A stretch of DNA of 5,982 nucleotides from Burkholderiales bacterium. Its GTDB lineage: Bacteria > Pseudomonadota > Gammaproteobacteria > Burkholderiales > SG8-39. A program made the position numbers and the translations under genes. Numbering within the stretch: the first letter of the stretch is position 1; the number at the start of each line of letters is the position of its first letter. The DNA is taken from NCBI GenBank assembly GCA_016649475.1, contig JAENXP010000173.1, positions 1-5,982 on the forward strand, written 5' to 3'. The notes beneath the pieces are model-generated. The model made no database searches and had not been told where the DNA came from. It saw only the letters and a list, made by a program, of their open reading frames with translations. Positions 1-5,931 of this stretch are shown in pieces.

Positions 1-705
1 GATCCAGCCTTTTTCATCCGGCAATTTTCCCAGACCGAAGGCCTTGGCAATTTTTTCCGGCTCGGCGAAGGCAAAACCGACGTCGATGGCGAAGTCCTTC
101 CTGTCCGCATACTCCACTTCGGCTTCGGCCAGCGCCGATGCGCAGTCGAAGCACCAGTTCACCGGCTTCAGGCCGCGATAGACGTAACCCATCTCGAGGA
201 TCCTGCCCAGCGTGCGGATTTCGTCGGCCTCGTTGCCATAGGCCATGGTCTGGTAGGGCCGCTCCCAGTCGCCGAGCACGCCCAGGCGCTGAAAATCCTT
301 CTTCTGCCGCTCGATCTGCTCCGCCGCATAGGCGCGGCACAGGCTTTGCGTCTTCTCCACCGGCAGGTTCTTGCCATGCTGCTTTTCGATCTCGCGCTCG
401 ATCGGCATACCGTGGCAGTCCCAGCCGGGGACGTACACGGCGTCGAAGCCGGCCATGTTGCGCGACTTGACGATGATGTCCTTGAGAATCTTGTTGATCG
501 CGTGGCCGATGTGGATGTCGCCGTTGGCATAGGGCGGGCCGTCGTGCAGGATGAATTTCGGCCGGCCCGCGGAGGCGGCACGTATTTTCTGGTAAAGCCG
601 TCCTTCCTGCCAGTGCTTGACCCACTGCGGCTCGCGCCTGGCGAGGTCCCCGCGCATGGGGAAGGGTGTGTCGGGAAGATTCAGGGTGTTCTTGTAATCA
701 GCCAT
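1..705 (-). CDS. ileS: Isoleucine--tRNA ligase, N-terminal part (runs off left edge)
   Basis: Cytoplasmic class I aminoacyl-tRNA synthetase that charges tRNA-Ile with isoleucine using ATP and edits mischarged valine. The visible 235 codons begin [20 protein letters not shown], the standard proteobacterial IleRS N-terminus. The class I signature HIGH is at residues 65-68 (bases 502-513), inside [17 protein letters not shown]. The conserved blocks [28 protein letters not shown] and [10 protein letters not shown] follow, the last leading toward the CP1 editing domain. The protein continues beyond base 1 with no stop; full-length relatives are about 930-960 residues, so the editing domain, the KMSKS loop and the C-terminal zinc region are not visible. 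The ATG at 705 is fixed by homology, but no good Shine-Dalgarno lies in front of it. The gene is 64 nt downstream of ribF, an arrangement common in proteobacteria (ribF-ileS-lspA), and is probably cotranscribed with it. Confidence 0.98.
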   Translation of the reverse strand, partial: MADYKNTLNLPDTPFPMRGDLARREPQWVKHWQEGRLYQKIRAASAGRPKFILHDGPPYANGDIHIGHAINKILKDIIVKSRNMAGFDAVYVPGWDCHGMPIEREIEKQHGKNLPVEKTQSLCRAYAAEQIERQKKDFQRLGVLGDWERPYQTMAYGNEADEIRTLGRILEMGYVYRGLKPVNWCFDCASALAEAEVEYADRKDFAIDVGFAFAEPEKIAKAFGLGKLPDEKGWI

Positions 706-769
706 TTTGCATTTCTAAAGTATTGTTGAATCGATTTTGGACGCATTTCAGAATGAGGCGATGCAGCGC

Positions 770-1705
770 TCAAGCGCGCACGCTCGCGGCAAGAAAGTCC
801 CTGGCTTCATCGCAATCCCGGGCGATGCGGATTCTGAGCGACTCGAGGTCGGCGAATTTTTCTTCGTCGCGAATCTTGTGCAGAAAGTCGATGCGCAGAT
901 GCTGGCCGTAGAGATCGCCGGTGAAATCGAACAGGTGCACTTCCAGCTTGGCACGCCCGCTGTCGTCGACCGTCGGGCGCAACCCCAGGCTCGCCGCGCC
1001 GTAGCGCGTGATTCCGTTCCCATCGACGGTGCGCACTGCAAAGATTCCGTACAGGGGCGGGCGATTGTGCCGCAGTTGTACATTGGCCGTGGGATAGCCG
1101 ATGGTGCGACCGAGTTTGTCGCCGTGCACCACGCGGCCGCTGATGCTGTAAGGCCGGCCTAGCAGCGCTTCGGCTTCGGCCAGGCGGCCCGCGGCGAGCG
1201 CCGAGCGCACCGACGAGCTCGACACGCGCACGCCGTCCTGTGCCACCGTGCGCATCGCCTCCAGTCCGAATCCGTGTTTGGCCGAAGCCTCCTGCAACAG
1301 GGCGAAATCGCCCGCGCGGCGAGCGCCGAAGCGAAAGTCGTCACCGATCAACAGCCAGCGCATGCCCAAACCCTGCAGCAGCACGTGCTCGATGAAATCC
1401 TGCGGCGAGCGGTTGGCATAGGCGCGATTGAAACGGCTGACCTGCACGCATTCGACGCCGTGCGCCGCAAGCAGCTCGAGCTTCTCGCGCAGCGACGTAA
1501 GCCGCGTCGGCGCGGTTCGCGGCGCGAACAACTCGAGCGGATGCGGCTCGAAGGTGAGCACGCAGGCCCGCAGGCCGAGGGCGCGAGCCTGCTCCCTGAG
1601 CCGCGCGAGCATCGCCTGATGGCCTCGGTGCACGCCGTCGAAGTTGCCGATAGTCAGCGCCGTCGGCGACTGGCTGCGTGCGGAAATGGTGCGCGAAACC
1701 CGCAT
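770..1705 (-). CDS. ribF: Bifunctional riboflavin kinase / FAD synthetase
   Basis: Cytoplasmic enzyme that phosphorylates riboflavin to FMN and then adenylates FMN to FAD. It has 311 residues, the usual length for the family. The N-terminal FAD synthetase (nucleotidyltransferase) domain shows IGNFDGVHRGHQ at 19-30, with the HxGH-type nucleotide-binding motif, then TFEPHP at 51-56, IGDDFRFG at 120-127, and VRVSSSSVRSAL at about 159-170. The C-terminal riboflavin kinase domain starts near 185 and shows GDKLGRTIGYPTAN at 195-208, followed by LYGIFAVRT and the LEVHLFDF segment around 250. The ATG at 1705 is the family-typical start; the preceding AGGG about 10 nt upstream is a weak Shine-Dalgarno. 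A perfect TATAAT lies about 35 nt upstream of the start. The stop is TGA, and ileS follows after 64 nt. No truncation or missing motif was seen. Confidence 0.98.
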   Translation of the reverse strand: MRVSRTISARSQSPTALTIGNFDGVHRGHQAMLARLREQARALGLRACVLTFEPHPLELFAPRTAPTRLTSLREKLELLAAHGVECVQVSRFNRAYANRSPQDFIEHVLLQGLGMRWLLIGDDFRFGARRAGDFALLQEASAKHGFGLEAMRTVAQDGVRVSSSSVRSALAAGRLAEAEALLGRPYSISGRVVHGDKLGRTIGYPTANVQLRHNRPPLYGIFAVRTVDGNGITRYGAASLGLRPTVDDSGRAKLEVHLFDFTGDLYGQHLRIDFLHKIRDEEKFADLESLRIRIARDCDEARDFLAASVRA

Positions 1706-1739
1706 GTTCAGAATTCGCCCTGGAAAGCTAAAATCCTGA

Positions 1740-1745
1740 ATTATA
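1740..1745 (-). promoter_or_regulatory. Candidate -10 box for ribF-ileS
   Basis: A perfect TATAAT reads right to left in the 96-nt gap between dsbB and ribF. It would start transcription near base 1733 and give a 5' leader of about 28 nt before the ribF ATG. No convincing -35 element sits 16-18 bp upstream (the 17-bp position reads TCCCGA), so the promoter is supported by the -10 hexamer and its position only. Confidence 0.5.
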
Positions 1746-1775
1746 GCGGCTTTCCACCATCTTCGGGACGCGAAT

Positions 1776-1789
1776 CCGGCGCGCGCCGG
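1776..1789. repeat. Perfect 14-bp GC palindrome between dsbB and ribF
   Basis: The sequence CCGGCGCGCGCCGG is self-complementary over all 14 bases and lies just past the dsbB stop, upstream of the candidate ribF -10 box. As RNA it could form a short CCGGC/GCCGG stem with a four-base loop. No T-run follows in the direction of dsbB transcription, so it is not a standard intrinsic terminator. It may be chance in GC-rich DNA, a weak pause site or a protein-binding site. Confidence 0.35.
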
Positions 1790-1801
1790 GCGCGGTGGAG
1801 C

Positions 1802-2320
1802 TCACGCCAACGCGCCGGCGCGCGCCGCGGTCGAGTTCTTGAAAGCGAAAAATATCGCGCCCAGGAGCAGCACCGAAAACCAGACAAGCGACCATTCGGG
1901 CAGCTGCAATCCCAGTATCGGCTCATGCGGCGCAGTGCACTCCCCGCTCGCATGGAACAGCCAGGGCAATAGCCTGGCTGTGGGAAGGTCGTTGATGAAC
2001 TGCTCCAGCACGTCGATGCCGCAACCGAATTTCGGGTGGTAAAGCACCCACACGTGGCGTATCGCGACGCCGAGTCCGGCGAAGGCGGCCAGCGCCAGCG
2101 CGGCGAAATATCCGGCTGCACCGCGGCCTTGCGGCTGGCGTATCACCGCCACCAGCGCGATCAAGGCGAACAACAGAAAGCTCGCGCGCTGCAGCACGCA
2201 CAGCGGACAAGGCGCCTGGCCCTTGAGGTGCTGCAACACCAGTGCGCCCCCCAGCAACGCGAGTGGAATCAGCGCGAACCCCGCGAATATCGGCCGCGGT
2301 CTCAACCCGAAATTCTTCAT
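1802..2320 (-). CDS. dsbB: Disulfide bond formation protein B (quinone reductase for DsbA)
   Basis: Inner-membrane protein that reoxidises periplasmic DsbA and passes the electrons to ubiquinone or menaquinone. It has 172 residues. Four hydrophobic segments can be seen at about 12-31, 47-61, 70-88 and 145-161, which fits the four-helix DsbB fold. The first periplasmic loop carries the redox pair C38-P-L-C41, followed by the conserved Arg (R45) in VLQR. The second periplasmic loop carries C100 (in FGCGIDV) and C128 (in SGECTAP), the pair that exchanges with DsbA. All four essential cysteines are present. The ATG at 2320 begins MKNFGLRPRP, giving a short cytoplasmic leader before helix 1; only a purine-rich GGAAAAAA stretch 6-14 nt upstream could act as a ribosome site. 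It lies 21 nt after the PEBP gene, in the same frame, and is probably cotranscribed with it. No dsbA is visible in the window. Confidence 0.97.
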   Translation of the reverse strand: MKNFGLRPRPIFAGFALIPLALLGGALVLQHLKGQAPCPLCVLQRASFLLFALIALVAVIRQPQGRGAAGYFAALALAAFAGLGVAIRHVWVLYHPKFGCGIDVLEQFINDLPTARLLPWLFHASGECTAPHEPILGLQLPEWSLVWFSVLLLGAIFFAFKNSTAARAGALA

Positions 2321-2341
2321 GCGGCGCTTTTTTCCATGGGG

Positions 2342-2968
2342 CTAACCGAGTTTGGGGTTGAGGGTGTAGCTGCCGGCGCAGCTGGCTTTGGCCAGCACAT
2401 GCCCCTCGATCGCCTTCAGCACCTCGGCGCCCTGGAACACGCCACTGACCGGACAGGCTGCGCAGTCCAGCGCATACAGCGTAAAAACGTAGTGGTGCAG
2501 AATCTCGTCGTTCCACGGCGGGCAGGGCCCGTCGTAGCCGAAATACTTGCCGTCCATGTCCTTGTCACCGGCAAACCAGCCGGTGTAGTCATTCAGCCCC
2601 TGGCGCGTGCCGTGCTTCGCCTGCGGCCCCGCCTTTCCGCGCGCGCTGACGCCGTCGGAAAACTCGCCTTCTGCGATCGCGCTCATCCCCGCGGGGATGT
2701 CCACCAGGACCCAGTGATAAAAATCCACGCGCGGCAAACTGGCCGGAACGCTGCGCCCCTCCTTGTTTACGTCATCGCCTTTGCTCGGCACGTCGCGATC
2801 GTGGCAGATCAGCACGAAGGACTTGGTATCGGCCGGCGCGCCGCTCCAGCTCAGCTGCGGGTTGCGGTTGGAAGAAAGTGCGACGTGCTCGGTCGCGTGC
2901 GGCACCGCGAACGCATAGGCGCCGGGAATGCGCTGATTGTCGCCGAAGCTCGAACTGTCAAGTTTCAT
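2342..2968 (-). CDS. YbhB/YbcL-type phosphatidylethanolamine-binding (PEBP/RKIP) family protein
   Basis: Bacterial member of the PEBP/Raf-kinase-inhibitor-like family, a small beta-fold protein with an anion-binding pocket. The bacterial role is not established. It has 208 residues, longer than E. coli YbhB (roughly 160); the extra length includes a central stretch around 63-80 before DFYHWVLVDIPAG. Family marks are the pocket motif CHDRDVPS at 55-62 (usual DPDxP), HWVLVDIP at 85-92, GYDGPCPPW at 144-152 and the HHYVFTLYALD strand at 158-168 (in place of the GxHRYxF motif). There is no signal peptide, so it is predicted to be cytoplasmic. It has five cysteines (55, 149, 169, 172, 197), two of them in a CAAC arrangement. 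The start at 2968 is well supported by AGGAGA six nt upstream. dsbB follows after 21 nt. Confidence 0.93.
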   Translation of the reverse strand: MKLDSSSFGDNQRIPGAYAFAVPHATEHVALSSNRNPQLSWSGAPADTKSFVLICHDRDVPSKGDDVNKEGRSVPASLPRVDFYHWVLVDIPAGMSAIAEGEFSDGVSARGKAGPQAKHGTRQGLNDYTGWFAGDKDMDGKYFGYDGPCPPWNDEILHHYVFTLYALDCAACPVSGVFQGAEVLKAIEGHVLAKASCAGSYTLNPKLG

Positions 2969-3071
2969 ATCCTATCTCCTGCCATGGAAAGAATTCGATG
3001 CAAAGGCCGCGAAAAATGCGGACCAACAAATCCAAAACATTTACGCGCCGGTTGGACTCAAGGCCCGCGCA
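2969..3071. other. 103-bp intergenic region between the SirB1-like gene and PEBP
   Basis: This non-coding gap is more AT-rich than its neighbours, which suits a promoter region for PEBP-dsbB. I could not find a -35/-10 pair with good spacing. A weak inverted pair, CCGC/GCGG around seven bases, lies near 3007-3021 but has no T-run, so I see no intrinsic terminator for the murJ/SirB1 unit. The region may carry an unrecognised promoter, or the genes may be read through. Confidence 0.4.
2975..2980 (-). promoter_or_regulatory. Strong Shine-Dalgarno for the PEBP gene
   Basis: AGGAGA reads right to left, six bases before the ATG at 2968. It is the clearest ribosome-binding site among the genes in this window and fixes the PEBP start codon. 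An in-frame start further upstream is not needed. Confidence 0.8.
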
Positions 3072-3920
3072 TTAGTTCAGCCGCGCGCATACCAGTCGCA
3101 GCGCAGCGGCTTTGCCGCGGATCTCGTCCGCGTCGGGCGCATCCGGGCGCCGCTCCAGATAGTCCTGCAAATCGGCGAGAGCGGCGCGGAAACAGTCCAG
3201 CCGCAAATAGGCCAGGCCCCGGTCGCGCACCTCCTCGGCCGCATGCGGCGCCACCATCACCATGCGCTGCATCACCTCCAGCATATTCTGCGCCTCCTCC
3301 GACTGCAGGTAAATGCCTTTGAGGTTGCGTAGCAGGCGCGCGAGTATCTGCCGCGGTGTTGCCACCTGCAGGAACCGCGACAGCGGCAGCGCATCGGCTT
3401 CGCCCTGTGGCAGCACCTGCACCAGGCGTGCACGCAACTCCGCTTCCGATTGCGCCTCGCCGCCGCAGAAGGGATCCAGAACCAACTGCCCCCCGGTCAC
3501 GCGCAGCTTGACCAGAAAATGACCGGGAAAGGACACGCCCTGCAAACGCAGGCCCAGGCGCCGGCCGATTTCCATGTACAGAATCGACAGCGTGATCGGT
3601 ATCCCGGCGCGCCGCTCCAGCACCTGGTTGAGGTAGCTGTTGCGCGGATCGTAATAGTCTAGCGCGTCGCCGCGAAAACCCAGTTCGCCGAACAGGTGCC
3701 GGTTCAGCGCGACAAGCTTCTGCTCGGCGAACGCATCGCCGGCGACGCGGCCCTTTACCGTTGCGGCAAGCGCATCGATACGCGCCAGGTAGTGCGCGAC
3801 GTCCAGTTCTGGATAGGCGTCCTGCGCGATCAGCAGACAGGCTTCGGCCAGACAAAAGTCTTCCCGGCACAGCAACGCGGAGAATCGTTCCAGGCGGTAT
3901 TGCGGTTCCATTCCTTCCAT
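3072..3920 (-). CDS. SirB1-family protein: transglutaminase-like domain plus TPR region
   Basis: Related to E. coli SirB1 (YchA), a conserved protein of unknown biochemical role. From the ATG at 3920 it has 282 residues. The transglutaminase-like core spans roughly 40-190: NSYLNQVLERRAGIPITLS at 94-112, VSFPGHFLVKL at 129-139, and LDPFCGG at 148-154. His134 and Asp149 are placed like the His and Asp of the transglutaminase triad. The catalytic Cys position (GIPITLS) holds Thr/Ser instead. A helical TPR-like segment follows, with RDRGLAYLRLDCFRAALADLQDYLERRPDAPDADEI near 230-265 matching the SirB1 C-terminus. It lies 13 nt after murJ and is probably translationally coupled to it. The start is uncertain: ATG at 3911 (279 residues) has GGAAGGA directly against it, and a TTG at 3932 is also possible. 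There is no signal peptide, so it is likely cytoplasmic. Confidence 0.93.
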   Translation of the reverse strand: MEGMEPQYRLERFSALLCREDFCLAEACLLIAQDAYPELDVAHYLARIDALAATVKGRVAGDAFAEQKLVALNRHLFGELGFRGDALDYYDPRNSYLNQVLERRAGIPITLSILYMEIGRRLGLRLQGVSFPGHFLVKLRVTGGQLVLDPFCGGEAQSEAELRARLVQVLPQGEADALPLSRFLQVATPRQILARLLRNLKGIYLQSEEAQNMLEVMQRMVMVAPHAAEEVRDRGLAYLRLDCFRAALADLQDYLERRPDAPDADEIRGKAAALRLVCARLN

Positions 3921-3933
3921 CGAACAGTGCAAT

Positions 3934-5472
3934 CTATTCAGCGGCACGCCGCGCAAAATCCCCGATGCGAAAGCCGAGCAACCACAGCGTCGCGAAATAG
4001 ACGGCGGCGCCCAGGCAAACCATACCAAGCAGACCCGCCATGCGCAGCTGCCATGCCGCCGCCAGCCACCAGCTCTCGCTGCCCATCGCCCCCCATAACA
4101 CCGCAGCCATGACGAGCAGCGCCAGCGCCAGCTTGAAACCGAATTTGCCCCACTCCGGCTGCGGCTGATAGATGCGGTGCTGGCGCAGCTTATAGTACAG
4201 CAGGCCGGCGTTGAGGCAAGCGCCCAGTCCGATCGCCAGCGCAAGACCGGCGTGCTTGAGCGGCCCGATCAGGACGAGGTTCATCAGCTGTGTCGCGACC
4301 AGGGTGATAACCGCGATTTTTACCGGTGTACGAATATTCTGGCGCGCATAAAACCCAGGGGCCAGCACTTTCACCAGGATCAGGCCGACAAGTCCGATGC
4401 TGTAGGCGACCAGCGCCCGGCGCGTCATCCACACATCATCGACGCTGAACTGGCCGTAGTGAAACAAGGTGCTGATCAGCGGTACGGCCAGTAGCGCCAA
4501 TGCCACCGCCGCCGGCAGCGCCAGCAGCAAAGTCAGGCGCAGACCCCAGTCGAGCAAACGGCTGTACTGCTCGGTGGCATCGCTCGAATAGTATTTGGAC
4601 AGGCTCGGGAGCAGTATGGTGCCCAGCGCCACGCCGAGCATGCCGGTGGGAAATTCCATCAGGCGGTCGGCATAGTACAACCAGGACACACTGCCGTTGG
4701 CGAGGAAAGAGGCAAAAATGGTATTGATCAGCAGCGACACCTGGGCGATGGAAACGCCGAACACCGCCGGCCCCATTTGCCTGAGTACGCGCTTGACTCC
4801 CGCATCCCAGAAATCTGCGCGCAGGCGCGGCAGCATGCCGATTTTGGCCAGATAAGGCAGTTGCAGCGCGAGTTGCAACACGCCGCCGCCCAGCACCGCC
4901 CAGGCCAGCACCAGCACCGGCGGACGAAAATAGGGCGCGAGCACCAGCGCACAAAAAATAAAACTCAGGTTGAGCAGTGTCGGCGTAAATGCCGGCACGG
5001 CGAAACGGCTCCAGGTGTTGAGGATGCCACCGGCAAGCGAAACCAAGGAAATGAACAACAGGTAGGGAAAGGTGACGCGCAGCATCGCCACCGTGAGCGC
5101 GAATTTCTCCGGTGTGGCGGAGAATCCGGGCGCGCTGACATAAATGATCCAGGGAGCCGCCAGGATGCCGAGGACACTGACCGCGAATACGGCGAGCGAG
5201 AGCGCGGTGGCAACACGATCGACCAGCAGCCTGGTCTCCGACTCTCCGTTGCGGGTCCGGTACTCCGCGAGTATGGGGACGAAAGCCTGGGAAAATGCGC
5301 CTTCGGCAAACAGGCGCCGCAGCAAGTTGGGAATGCGAAAAGCGACAAAAAAAGCGTCGGTAGCGAGCCCGGCCCCGAAAAGGCGTGCGATCACCGCGTC
5401 GCGCACGAAGCCTAGAATACGGGACACCAGCGTCATGCTGCTCACCGTGGCGAGCGCGCGCAGTAGATTCAT
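3934..5472 (-). CDS. murJ: Lipid II flippase MurJ (MviN)
   Basis: Inner-membrane MOP-superfamily transporter that flips the peptidoglycan precursor lipid II to the periplasmic face. It has 512 residues, matching E. coli MurJ (511), and aligns from end to end: [18 protein letters not shown] at the start, and [15 protein letters not shown] at the end. The expected 14 membrane segments are present as repeated hydrophobic stretches. Residues known to be essential in the E. coli protein are kept: R18, R24, D39 and R52 in the N-lobe, and the Arg of YYADRLMEF at about 270. An upstream in-frame ATG at 5511 would add 13 residues, but the homologous start is at 5472. No Shine-Dalgarno is apparent and a TATAAT lies seven bases before the ATG, so the mRNA may be leaderless. 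The SirB1-like gene follows after 13 nt; rpsT is divergent. Confidence 0.98.
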   Translation of the reverse strand: MNLLRALATVSSMTLVSRILGFVRDAVIARLFGAGLATDAFFVAFRIPNLLRRLFAEGAFSQAFVPILAEYRTRNGESETRLLVDRVATALSLAVFAVSVLGILAAPWIIYVSAPGFSATPEKFALTVAMLRVTFPYLLFISLVSLAGGILNTWSRFAVPAFTPTLLNLSFIFCALVLAPYFRPPVLVLAWAVLGGGVLQLALQLPYLAKIGMLPRLRADFWDAGVKRVLRQMGPAVFGVSIAQVSLLINTIFASFLANGSVSWLYYADRLMEFPTGMLGVALGTILLPSLSKYYSSDATEQYSRLLDWGLRLTLLLALPAAVALALLAVPLISTLFHYGQFSVDDVWMTRRALVAYSIGLVGLILVKVLAPGFYARQNIRTPVKIAVITLVATQLMNLVLIGPLKHAGLALAIGLGACLNAGLLYYKLRQHRIYQPQPEWGKFGFKLALALLVMAAVLWGAMGSESWWLAAAWQLRMAGLLGMVCLGAAVYFATLWLLGFRIGDFARRAAE

Positions 5473-5478
5473 GGCCCG

Positions 5479-5484
5479 ATTATA
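5479..5484 (-). promoter_or_regulatory. Candidate -10 box of murJ, giving a leaderless mRNA
   Basis: A perfect TATAAT reads right to left. Normal -10 to +1 spacing puts the transcription start on or within a base or two of the A of the murJ ATG at 5472. The -35 position with a 17-bp spacer reads CCTGCA, a poor match, so the call rests on the hexamer and its placement in the divergent intergenic region. Confidence 0.45.
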
Positions 5485-5546
5485 CGAAAATGAAGTTTCA
5501 GTGCAGGCCAATGCGCGAAGCGGGTTGTGCCGGAACTAAAATGCGC

Positions 5547-5575
5547 TTGCATAACAGGGACTAAGTCAGTATCAT
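5547..5575 (+). promoter_or_regulatory. Sigma70-type promoter of rpsT
   Basis: The -35 is TTGCAT (5547-5552) and the -10 is TATCAT (5570-5575, five of six consensus bases), separated by exactly 17 bp. The predicted start is near 5582, with a leader of about 28 nt. The discriminator between the -10 and the start is GC-rich (TGCGCC), as in promoters of ribosomal genes under stringent control; such control here is inference. The -35 is preceded by a short A-rich patch (AACTAAAATG). Confidence 0.7.
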
Positions 5576-5609
5576 TGCGCCCTTTCTTGCTCCTCACTCG
5601 GGTTTCATC

Positions 5610-5873
5610 ATGGCCAATACAGATTCCGCGCGCAAACGTTCCCGCCAAGCCGAGAAACAGCGGCGGCACAATTCCGGCCTGCGCTCGACACTGCGCTCTG
5701 CGCTCAAGGACGTGAATAAAGCGATCTCCGCTGGAGACAAGGACGTTGCGAAGCAGGCGCTGAGCCGCTCTGCCGGCATAGTCGACCGTATCGCCGACAA
5801 GAAAATCATCCACAAGAACAAAGCCGCCCGCCACAAAAGCCGCCTCGCTGCGGCTGTCAAGGCGATGCCCTGA
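5610..5873 (+). CDS. rpsT: Small ribosomal subunit protein bS20
   Basis: Primary-binding protein of the 30S subunit that contacts 16S rRNA helices and stabilises the 5' domain and the base of helix 44. It has 87 residues, the same as E. coli S20, and is strongly basic. Family marks are [21 protein letters not shown] at the start, [13 protein letters not shown] in the middle, and the near-invariant [14 protein letters not shown] at about 66-79. Unlike E. coli rpsT, which begins with UUG, the start here is ATG. The leader has only a weak GGG about seven bases ahead of it, not a full Shine-Dalgarno. In E. coli S20 represses its own translation through its weak start region; the weak site here would allow the same but does not prove it. 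It is monocistronic, with a promoter at 5547-5575 and a terminator at 5901-5931. Confidence 0.98.
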   Translation: MANTDSARKRSRQAEKQRRHNSGLRSTLRSALKDVNKAISAGDKDVAKQALSRSAGIVDRIADKKIIHKNKAARHKSRLAAAVKAMP

Positions 5874-5900
5874 GTCCCGCGATCGGACTGAAGGTGTGAT

Positions 5901-5931
5901 ACGGCCGGCTCATTGCCGGCCGTTTTATTTT
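5901..5931 (+). terminator. Rho-independent terminator of rpsT
   Basis: A perfect 9-bp stem, ACGGCCGGC paired with GCCGGCCGT, encloses the loop TCATT and is followed by a T-rich run (TTTTATTTT, sharing its first T with the stem). It starts 27 nt after the rpsT stop. On the opposite strand the stem is not followed by a T-run, so it works best in the plus direction. Confidence 0.93.

Noticed and set aside
1274..1972. A 232-codon plus-strand open frame over the 5' half of ribF and the dsbB end
   Set aside because: Antisense to clear genes, with no recognisable domain and no credible ribosome site.
3007..3021. Small CCGC/GCGG hairpin as a terminator after the SirB1-like gene
   Set aside because: Only four base pairs with no T-run; far weaker than the rpsT terminator.
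2036..3322. A 428-codon open frame on the plus strand, antisense to dsbB, PEBP and the SirB1-like gene
   Set aside because: It crosses three well-identified genes, resembles no known family and has the low-complexity Arg/Ala/Gln-rich look of an antisense frame in GC-rich DNA. The opposite strand explains all the coding signal.
3921..4244. N-terminal extension of the SirB1-like protein to an ATG at 4244
   Set aside because: It would add 108 residues lying wholly inside the murJ 3' end, with Arg/Trp/Cys-rich composition and no homology. The family starts near the ATGs at 3920/3911.
4777..5415. A 212-codon plus-strand open frame inside murJ
   Set aside because: It is rich in Gln, Arg and His, as expected for the complement of a hydrophobic membrane protein; MurJ is unambiguous on the other strand.
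5473..5511. MurJ start at the upstream ATG at 5511
   Set aside because: It adds 13 unconserved residues. [12 protein letters not shown] at 5472 matches the E. coli MurJ start directly.
5469..5834. A 121-codon minus-strand open frame over rpsT
   Set aside because: Complement of rpsT with no family resemblance; rpsT has its own promoter and terminator.
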